A DNA stretch of 64,000 nucleotides from assembly GCA_010093485.1 (NCBI GenBank), contig MU001492.1, forward strand, positions 1,225,122 to 1,289,121, read 5' to 3'. Below the pieces are notes generated by a model. The model was not told where the DNA came from, did no database searches, and saw only the letters and a list, made by a program, of their open reading frames with translations. Both the position numbers and the translations under genes were made by a program. Every line of letters begins with the position of its first letter. Position 1 is the stretch's first letter. Shown piece after piece: positions 55,981 to 64,000 of this stretch. This stretch comes from Karstenula rhodostoma CBS 690.94. Lineage: Eukaryota; Ascomycota; Dothideomycetes; Pleosporales; Didymosphaeriaceae.

Positions 55981-56670
55981 ATGGCAAAGCCTCGCCATGT
56001 GCCCCCGGGCTTTGGCGCCGGAACCCCACGCTTTGTACCTGGAAGCTCTAATTCGCGACTCGGTCCCATTGCTTCGTCGCGAGCGACACAGATGGGCCTT
56101 GGATTGGGCAAAGGCAAAGGCGCAGTCGGCCTAGGAACGAAGGGATTGCTAAAGCGACACAAGTGAGTTATCATAATCGAAGTTAGCAGATGCAGCAAAA
56201 TCCTAACTATATTTAGAAAGGTCCAGCGAGATACTATTCAGGGCATCACCAAGGGCGACATTCGGTAAGACGTCGCGGCTACGCTACGGCTGCGTGCTTG
56301 TGTACACTCGGGATCCTGCTTATTGACACCCACCCAGTAGACTGGCGCGTCGGGGCGGCATCAAGCGGATCTCAGCTACTGTCTACGCAGACGTTCGAGA
56401 TGTTCTAAAAGACCGACTAAGCACTGTACGAATCTATCCTTCGTACTTTATACATGTTGTTAATGATATAAACAGCTCTTGCGCAATATCACGGCTATTG
56501 TGGAAAGCGATCCCAGCAACAGAAAAACGGTCGTTGTCCAAGATGTAATATTCACGCTGCAACGAGTACGCATCGTGCTTCCTTTTATTTTCGGATACTG
56601 ACCGTTATAGTTGGGCAACCCTATCTACGGTTTCGATGCGAGTTTCGATGGTAAATACCGCAAAGGTTAA
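55981..56670 (+). CDS. Divergent histone H4 variant with N-terminal extension
   Basis: Five exons (55981-56162, 56217-56264, 56338-56425, 56476-56565, 56611-56670; introns 54, 73, 50 and 45 nt) encode 155 residues. Residues from about 58 on are clearly histone H4: KRHKKVQRDTIQGITKGDIR, RLARRGGIKRISATVY, DVRDVLKDRL, then RKTVVVQDVIFTLQRLG and IYGF. Canonical H4 positions K16 and K20 correspond to K58 and K62. Differences from canonical H4: about 36 extra N-terminal residues (Pro/Gly/Ser-rich) before a Gly/Lys tail (GLGLGKGKGAVGLG), YTEHAK replaced by IVESDPSN with two extra residues between the second and third helix, and a C-terminal addition after YGF. Intron 2 ends in CAGTAG; using the first AG restores the conserved Arg-Arg. 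A divergent H4 variant (hH4v) is known from Neurospora; this may be its orthologue. Confidence 0.88.
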
Positions 56671-58431
56671 GGCGGTTGTACTCTCGCCTGCTATAGGAAT
56701 TGACAATCAAATCGACCTTTCCCTGTGTTTCGATTTCTTTTAGCGTTCAATGGTATACCCTCGGCGTTATCGGTGGCATACCTTACGTTTTGGTCATTGC
56801 GGAAGTAGCTCTATCATTATGAACGTTACTGGTTTGATTCGTGCGGGATTCAAGCAAGGCGGTCGAGAGAGCAGGTCGAAATCAGCGACCCCAATTCAGT
56901 TTGGATCACGAGAAGTGAATGAACCCGAAGTTTTTTCGGACGATGTAGGACTATTTTGAAGAGCCGGGCCGTAGCATTACTTGTATGCAATTGGAAACCG
57001 CCCCGGGCCATCACGGCGCAGCAACTCAATCTCTCTATATCGATGACATGTCGCGGGATTGTCGCGACAGACTTGCGGTGATACATAGGCCTAAGTGCCA
57101 CTTTCGAATATGCTACAAAAAGACCGACAGCAGTGCTAGATCTTTCACTGCTGATATCGTCATACATTGTTGCATCTGCAAGACGTGTCAGATTCCTCAC
57201 GTTGCAGTCTGCTGCATCAGCAACCGCATCCCACATCGGCAGGTCTGTCCCATACGGTTGGAAGTTATATGGGTTCACGCAACCTCTGAAACTGGGCAGA
57301 TGCAGGAACTTCGCTAGAGGCGCGATGAGCTGAAGACGAAAGAGACCTAAAGCTGTCACCACACCAGCGCCCCGACGTCCGATCTTCAAACGCGATCACA
57401 AACACATGAATTTGCGGTGAGGGATAATCATGCCTTTTGAAGCATTCGAATACGTTTCCAGGCCTTTATCTGCGATAACGTGTCGGTTCCGGAAGGCGCA
57501 ATCGAAGTCCTCAATGGTGCAATCAGGAACCACCTTACCTGAAAAGGTCTAGCGCGGCTTAAAACGATCAGACACCACGAGGTATTTTCCAACATCAGGA
57601 ATCTGGGGTAGTTTTGCTGTGGGAAGCCTCGGGCTCCTCGGGCGAATAACAGCGCCGTGGGTCATTCGAAGGTCACTCTGTAAATTCTAAGCCTGCTTAT
57701 CTGCTGGGGGAGATGAAGGCAAACGCATGTAGCCTTGCACCGTATGTTGCACTGACAAATTCAGACAACGAAGACCCTGAAACGGAGTACCGAAACCGGA
57801 CATGACGATTCTAGGACCCTATCGTAGAGGGAGAGGCATCATGCAACCTTAATTAAACAACTTACAACAAATAACTCTCAACATCTACGCAGCCCAAAAC
57901 TCTTGGCCGGCGCCAGGTTCCCCGGGGCCAACATAGATTTGTCCTGCAATTGTGGGGAAGTAGCATACTGTCCGTGCCGTGTCCGTGCGAGACGGCATTG
58001 TGTGCTATTGCGCCATCGTTTTAGTACCGCGAAGGTGAGTTAATGATGAGACATCTAGGACGTTCCGCGGTAAGTGTCCGGGTCATATAAGTAGCTGAAT
58101 AGGCCATTGTGCTTCGGTTTCTCTAATCTTCTACTACCTACCTGAGTGTATCTCTGCAATCTGGATCTCGGTTCACGAAGGGAAACTGCACCTGCCTATC
58201 GCACCACCAAGCACGCCATTGGCTACATTCTACTTGACCAGATAACAAATTCGAGGACACGACAACATCTTCCAGAAAAAAGCCATCCATTACGTTGTCT
58301 CAGTTGTGTGGATCGCCACTTTTCATTGGGCTACCACTGTTATACTATCCTATATACCAACCTGTCGAATTCTAGAACACTGTAACGTGTTCAATTGAAC
58401 TTCACAAAAGCTTTCAACACAACAACGTACT
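56671..58431. other. Gene-poor stretch, no gene supported
   Basis: About 1.76 kb. A minus-strand ORF at 56850-57389 (179 codons) and shorter plus-strand ORFs have no recognisable domain. A perfect palindrome TGTCGCGACA lies near 57060. The right end holds the promoter of the dioxygenase gene. Confidence 0.45.
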
Positions 58432-59731
58432 ATGGCACCCGGCCTCGTGGAGACCGCAATCGAGGTCACTCAGGTGGCTACTAAAGACCTGAAGGCCACT
58501 GTCAAGCCTACTGGTAACATCCACAACTACGTGCCTGGTCGCACTACCGTCAAGAAGCACGACGAGACATACAAGTACGAGGACCTCCGACCCCGCTTCC
58601 CCGACATCACTTGGCCAGCCCTCACCCCCGTCGAATACAATGATAAGGGCCTGCTCGGCGATGCCAACTTCAAGAACCTCATCTCTGCAGCTACCGATGT
58701 CTTCGACTACAACCCCAAAGTCGGCACCGAGATCCACGGCGTCGACCTCGCCAACCTCACCGACCTACAGAAGAATGATCTCGCACGGCTGATTGCTACC
58801 CGGGGCGTGGTATTCTTCCGGGACCAGAAGAACTTCGGTGTTGACGAGCAGCGGGCACTGGGCAAATACTTTGGCGAGCTTCACAGTCATGCAACAACGG
58901 CAATGCCCCGGCGGGAGGGACTAGAAGATGTGCATGTCGTGTATACTGGAGAGGATTCGCCAGACCTGAGGGCCTTGTTCACGCCGACTTTCCTCTGGCA
59001 CTCGGATGTGAGTTCACCCAGCTCTGACCTGCATAGATACTTGCAGCTAAGACGAACAGGTCACATATGAAGAACAGCCCCCTTCCTACACCTCCCTCAA
59101 GGTCCTTAGCGGTCCACCCCGCGGCGGCGGAGGCGACACCCTCTGGTCCTCCCAGTATGCCGCCTACGATATGCTCTCGCCCTACATGCAAAAGTATCTT
59201 GAGTCTCTGACCGCCATTCACTCTGCCGATCTCCAAGCCCAGGGCACGCGCGAGTTGGGTCGCACCGTTCGTCGCGAGCCTGTTACCACTGCCCATCCGC
59301 TTGTTCGGACGCACCCGGTCACAGGCTGGAAGTCCCTCTTCTTCAACCCAGGCTTTGTCACCAAGATCGTGGGCGTGCCGAAGACGGAGAGCGACGCTAT
59401 CATTGCACTTCTCAACGAGATCGTGGCAACCAGCCCCGAAGTGCAGGTCCGCTTCCAGTGGAACGAAGGGGATGTTGCTTTCTGGGATAACCGTGTCTGC
59501 GTAAGTCATGCTCCTTGTGGAGAGACCGGGATGAGTGCTAATGATCGGCAGAACCACTCCGCGAGCTACGGTTTCGCCCCTCATCGGCGACACGCTGTGC
59601 GCGTATGCTGCCGCGCTGAGCGTCCTTACCTGGACCCGGAGAGTAAGAGCCAGGAGGACGACCTCTCGGCTCGGTACGGCATCCCGAAGGCGAACAAGGA
59701 CGGCTCGGGCATTGTGAACTACAACGACTGA
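58432..59731 (+). CDS. TauD/TfdA-family 2-oxoglutarate dioxygenase
   Basis: Three exons (58432-59007, 59060-59500, 59552-59731; introns 52 and 51 nt, phase 0 both) encode 398 residues. The Fe(II)-binding triad is visible: H-x-D in LWHSD (His190, Asp192, at the first splice junction) and the distal His in VCNHSASYGF (His341). The 2-oxoglutarate-binding Arg follows in HRRHAVRV (about 351-356). KVGTEIHGVDLANLTDLQKN and GVVFFRDQ are family hallmarks. Such fungal enzymes hydroxylate taurine, sulfonates or related small acids in the cytosol; the substrate here is unknown. The second intron has 51 nt and no stop, so a retained form would insert 17 residues next to the distal His; the family alignment favours removal. 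Confidence 0.92.
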
Positions 59732-60533
59732 GCATCTCTCCTGCTCTTCTCTCCTTATTCTCCTCCGTCTGCTAGGTGGAGGACGGCGTTTGGGTTTAGA
59801 TATATTTGCTGCGGCTTAGCGATGGGGTTTTGGGTTTACGGCAGGACGCACACAAATGATGCGAGCATGCCTGCTTAATGGAAAGTGCACACATACTTCT
59901 AGCAGTATATGAACAGCACTACACATACATAGAGGCATACATTTGAATTGTCATCAAAACTGAGATGTCCACCCTAGAGCCCTCGAACACAGGTGTTTGT
60001 ATTGTTGAGCGGCAATATGTACCATGATATCCCGCTGCTGAGGCTGCGTCTATCGTAGGAACACGAATCACAGTGCAGACCCTCAAGTCATGGCAGCATG
60101 CCGGAGCACAGGAACACCAAAAAGCCGTAGAGCGTGGTGGCAGATTGGAATCGGCATGTACATTAACAATATTAAACATTCGCAGCACGTATAATCGTAG
60201 CGTGGCGTACGGGATTCTTCCATGGTTGGATAAGTGCATGGTCGAGTGTTGGTGGTGTTTTCGCAGCATAGTGGCATATGTTCCTCCTCCAGTCAACCCG
60301 TGCCTGCGATGCCGCATCGTATGTCGCAGTAGTGAAGAGCGAAAGGATTCGCCAGTCGAAGCCGAAACCGGTGATGATGCCCAAACGCCGCCGCCAAATA
60401 ATGCTCCCGCGCAGAACGCCAATTGAGCATATCCGAAAACCCCAAACTTTGTACGCCGATGAACGCTAGCACCCAGTGACAATCTTCTTTCAGGATCCGA
60501 ATCGTCCGGTCCCACAGATACACATGACTCTCT
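59732..60533. other. Intergenic region between convergent genes, no gene seen
   Basis: About 800 nt holding the 3' UTR of the dioxygenase and that of the small minus-strand gene. ORFs across it on both strands have no recognisable motifs. Confidence 0.5.
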
Positions 60534-60830
60534 TCATCCGCGCCTCCAGAAATTCAAAGCATCAAAGCTCGCTGGTACAGGCACCCCGTTTATGCTCATC
60601 CACCGCACATCCACCTCTTTCTTGTCCTCGTCGTCCACTTTCGCGCCTTCCTTGGCCGCTGGTAGCCGGGGCGGCGGCCATATGCCGTGTTCGGCGAGTC
60701 TGTGCGACAGGACTGGGTGAGTGCCTCTGTAGATGCGGGAGAACTCGTAGCCGAAGTAGGAGGCGCTGGCGACTTCGAGGGCAATGGCAAGGTTTTGGAA
60801 TTTAGGCGACGCGATTATGGTGGGCCGCAT
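60534..60830 (-). CDS. Small uncharacterised protein, probably mitochondrial or membrane-associated
   Basis: A single exon of 98 codons: MRPTIIASPKFQNLAIALEV, then an aromatic stretch SYFGYEFSRIYRGTHPVLSH, a Pro-rich turn (GIWPPPRLP), a Lys/Asp/Glu-rich linker and the end DALNFWRRG. The N-terminal 25 residues form a weak hydrophobic helix without acidic residues. The arrangement resembles small ascomycete mitochondrial proteins, but no named family was recognised. It is divergent from PRP22 with 414 nt between the starts. Confidence 0.65.
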   Translation of the reverse strand: MRPTIIASPKFQNLAIALEVASASYFGYEFSRIYRGTHPVLSHRLAEHGIWPPPRLPAAKEGAKVDDEDKKEVDVRWMSINGVPVPASFDALNFWRRG

Positions 60831-61244
60831 GATGATCTAGAGGGACGTGTTGTGGGAGGAAGGGGTGGCGAGGCGTTAGGAGTGGTGATGGGCGCGGCGG
60901 CGGAGGTGAGAGGTGAGTGGTTGGCGGCTCGGGGAATTGCTCGACGACCTTGGCGCGGTTTGCCGCTGCCAGCGTCTGGACTTTTTGGTGCCGGACTGCA
61001 CCTTTGGTTGTCACGACGAAAACCCATGGCCGCTGCGACCCCGTGACTGTGACTGCAGCCTGGCTTCCCTCGACCGGTTTTGAGACGCTGAACGCTCCGC
61101 GCCCGCAATTTACCACGTGTGCGACACGCTCCTTCACCACCCACGGTACCTCGCAGGCTCCAGCAGCCTATACATCGCAGTGCTAAACCAGCACTCGCCC
61201 CAGACGCTCGTTTCCACAACGCTTTACCAACTGCGCCGCGCACC
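60831..61244. promoter_or_regulatory. Divergent promoter of the small protein and PRP22 genes
   Basis: 414 nt between two divergent starts. A plus-strand frame in line with PRP22 is open upstream of the chosen ATG from 61119, but its sequence is Pro/Arg-rich and leader-like. Confidence 0.4.
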
Positions 61245-64000
61245 ATGGATGACCTTGCTAACCTTGAACTCCTCGCCCTGGTCGCGAGCGTCACGAACGA
61301 ACTGGAAAACCACGTTGGCATCGCCGACAAGACGCTCGCCGAATTCATAATCGACCAGCATGCCAGCGCAAAAGGCCTCGACGACTTCGACGCCAAGCTC
61401 AAGGATATTGGCGCAGAGTTCCCCGACTCGCTGGTCAAGAGCATCGACCGCTTGATCCTCACTCTCCACCCCAAATACAAGAACAAGAGCGGCGCAAATG
61501 GCAAGGCAGCCACACAAGATGGCGGTGACGCAGTAGACCGCAAGACGCGCGTGTTCAAGGGCCTGGCAATTCCGGACAAGGAAGTCGACTTTGGGGTAGA
61601 AAGCGGTGGGGAGGAGGACGGCAAGGCGCAACCGGATGCGCTCGATGATACCTTTGCTATGCTCGAGGGACTGGCAGGGCCAACGGCTGGCGGAGGACGA
61701 AGAGACAGGCCCGCGCGCAAGAGGAGCATGAGCCCGCTCGACGACGAGGATCGCGACAGATCACGGAACAAGCGCCACAGACGGACGCGATCACGATCGA
61801 CCTCGAGGAGTCCTAGGCGCCGTCGCGACGATCGTCATGATGAATTTGTGTTCCAGGACGAGTTTGGGCGCGACATGACTGCGAAGCGACCGGACAAGAC
61901 CCGCTCGCGGAGGAAGTACCGCGACGAAGATCTGGACGAGTTTCGCCGACCACCCACGCCCGAGATCGACGACGAGCCGGTTCTGAACAAGGTCTATACT
62001 GGCAAAGTCACAGGGCTGAAACCGTTTGGTGCCTTCGTCAACTTACAAGGCGTGCGGGGCAAGGTTGACGGACTGGTGCATGTCTCCCAAATCCAGGAGG
62101 GTGCGCGTGTCAACGATCCGGCCGACTTGCTTGAGCGGTTCCAGATCGTGAAGGTGAAGGTCCTAAAGATAGAAGGTTCTCGTCTGAGCCTCTCCATGAA
62201 AGAGGTGGATCAGCGAACAGGGCGTGACCTTGCCCCGGCTCAGCGTATAGGGACCGGCGCCAACATGTCGGCCCTTGGAGGAGGAGGAGCTGCTGGTTTT
62301 GACCCCGTCCCTGTCGTCGACGACGGCTTCAACAGTCGAAGGAACGGAATGCGCAAGCGGATGACCTCGCCCGAAAGGTGGGAGATCAAGCAATTGATCG
62401 CTTCAGGTGTGATTCCGAAATCAGACTACCCGGAAATCGACGAAGACTTCAATGCGCATATCAACGGCGAGGGCGGCTTTGAAGAGGAAGAAGATGTGGA
62501 TATCGAACTCACTAACGACGAGCCCAAGTTTTTGCAGGGTCAGACTGCGAGAGCTTTGGAGCTTTCACCGATTCGTGTTGTGAAAGCCCCTGATGGGTCT
62601 CTCAACAGGGCAGCCATGCAAGGAGATTCTCTTGCACGCGAACGTCGCGACCTCCGGCAACAGGAAGCTCAAGAAAAGGCTAAAAAGGAGGCCGAGAAAG
62701 TTGACCTGAGCAGCCAGTGGAATGATCCGATGGCACAACAACGACAATTTGCCTCGGACTTGCGCAACACCCGAACGAACCAGGCGCCTGAAGCTGTCCC
62801 AGAGTGGAAGAAGATTGCACAAGGTTCCAAGAACGCCGTATCCTTCGGCAAGCGAACGGACATGAGCATCAAGGACCAGCGAGAATCCCTTCCGGTCTAC
62901 AAGTTCAGAACACAATTGCTCGAGGTACGTTACTTAATTTTAAGAACTAGGGGTTTTGAACTAATTTTCCATAGGCCGTATCGCAGAACCAGATCCTGAT
63001 CGTAGTTGGCGACACGGGTTCTGGAAAGACGACGCAAATGACACAGTTCCTAGCCGAGGCTGGTTACGCAAACGAGCTCATGATAGGCTGTACCCAGCCC
63101 CGTCGTGTGGCTGCCATGAGTGTAGCCAAGCGTGTCGCTGAAGAAGTCGGCTGCCAACTTGGCAACGAAGTGGGCTACACAATCCGATTCGAAGACAAGA
63201 CCGGCCCGGACACACGCATCAAGTACATGACTGATGGTATCCTTCAGCGCGAGATTCTATTAGATCCCATGCTCAATAAGTACTCGTGCATAATGCTTGA
63301 CGAGGCTCACGAGCGTACGATTGCCACGGACGTATTGTTTGGACTGTTGAAGAAGACCTTGAAACGTCGGCCCGACATGAAGATCATCGTCACATCTGCT
63401 ACTTTGGATGCCGACAAGTTTAGCAGCTACTTCATGGAGGCCCCTATCTTCAGCATTCCCGGTAGAACCTTTCCAGTGGAGATCATGTATTCTCGCGAAC
63501 CGGAATCCGACTACCTCGACGCCGCGCTTGTTACCGTTATGCAGATCCATCTGACCGAACCGGCTGGCGATATCCTGCTTTTCCTCACGGGTAAGGAGGA
63601 GATCGATTCGTCATGCGAGATTCTCGAAGAACGCATGAAAGCGTTGGGTCCTAACGTCCCGGAGTTGATGATTCTACCGATCTACTCAGCGCTGCCGGGA
63701 GAAACTGCGAGCCGCATCTTCGAACCTGCCCCCGCGGGAAGTCGAAAAGTAGTCATTGCCACGAACATTGCCGAGACGAGTTTGACGATTGACGGAATTT
63801 GTAAGTAAGCCCGGGGTACAAGTCCTGGATGCTAGGCGCAAGCAGTATCGGAGTTTTCCAGATATCGCCTGCGTACTCTAGCCTAGCTTGATTCCTTACG
63901 CTCCTATCAACCTTTATAAAGTAGGTCCGTCACTGACTTGTTTTAGACTATGTTATTGATCCCGGTTTCGTCAAGCAATCTTCCTATGATAGCAAGCTCG
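61245..64000 (+). CDS. PRP22: DEAH-box pre-mRNA splicing helicase PRP22 (DHX8), cut by window end
   Basis: Exons 61245-62924, 62975-63800 and 63947 to beyond the window (introns 50 and 146 nt). The visible part has over 850 residues. An N-terminal domain ([20 protein letters not shown]) is followed by an RS-like stretch ([15 protein letters not shown], about 180-194). Next is an S1 RNA-binding domain ([20 protein letters not shown] ... VHVSQIQ ... [10 protein letters not shown], about 247-322), then the helicase core with Walker [10 protein letters not shown] (572-580), [12 protein letters not shown] (669-672), SAT (701-703) and [20 protein letters not shown]. The S1 domain together with DEAH and this order identify PRP22, which releases spliced mRNA from the spliceosome. 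The last visible exon encodes [10 protein letters not shown]; the C-terminal ratchet and OB domains lie outside. Confidence 0.95.

Noticed and set aside
56850..57389. Minus-strand ORF of 179 codons downstream of the H4 variant
   Set aside because: No recognisable domain and no supporting splice structure; overlapping plus-strand ORFs are equally plausible. Kept only as a remote possibility.
60815..61771. Minus-strand ORF of 318 codons overlapping PRP22
   Set aside because: Antisense to the PRP22 N-terminal exon; Ser/Pro/Arg composition typical of a shadow frame.

Overview
The window is from a filamentous ascomycete (Pezizomycotina), most likely a dothideomycete-type genome. Nearly every gene has short introns of about 45-80 nt with GT..AG borders, there are many Zn(II)2Cys6 regulators, and the set includes fungus-typical families (HAL4-type kinase, SVF1, DUF2293, fungal PhoD-like phosphatase, secreted DPPIV). 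A few AT-rich tracts and pseudogenes carry stop codons of the kind left by repeat-induced point mutation (RIP). The assignment to class is inference. All gene models were built by reading splice sites by eye and checking that exon lengths and phases add up.

Layout. 1-12 kb: four consecutive regulator genes, one transcription-factor-like protein without a zinc cluster and three Zn2Cys6 proteins, the last two divergent. 13-17 kb: an unrecognised charged nuclear-type protein and a short-chain dehydrogenase. 17.6-29 kb: an accessory block of orphan, small or decaying genes. It holds two degraded RING-finger loci, a 774-residue coiled-coil protein with a hydrophobic tail, a pair of small paralogues (one frameshifted), a small helical protein, a small membrane or secreted Cys-containing protein, an AT-rich tract, and a pseudogene of an exonuclease-like plus zinc-knuckle protein with several stops.

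30-55 kb is a conserved housekeeping stretch: secreted dipeptidyl peptidase IV, an amino-acid permease, a mitochondrial helical protein, a PhoD-like phosphatase, a DUF2293 protein head-to-head with a DUF1763-like protein, CCDC25, the gamma-tubulin-complex microprotein MZT1, a membrane GNAT, a HAL4/SAT4-type kinase with an upstream ORF, and SVF1. 55-64 kb: a 375-bp nested inverted-repeat element lies about 175 bp upstream of a very divergent, N-terminally extended histone H4 variant. Then come a TauD-family dioxygenase, a small probably mitochondrial protein, and the DEAH helicase PRP22, cut by the window end.

The genes do not form one pathway. Points of most interest are the H4 variant with the inverted-repeat element beside it, the regulator cluster, and the accessory block with its decaying gene families. 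No rRNA, tRNA, CRISPR array or complete autonomous transposon was found.
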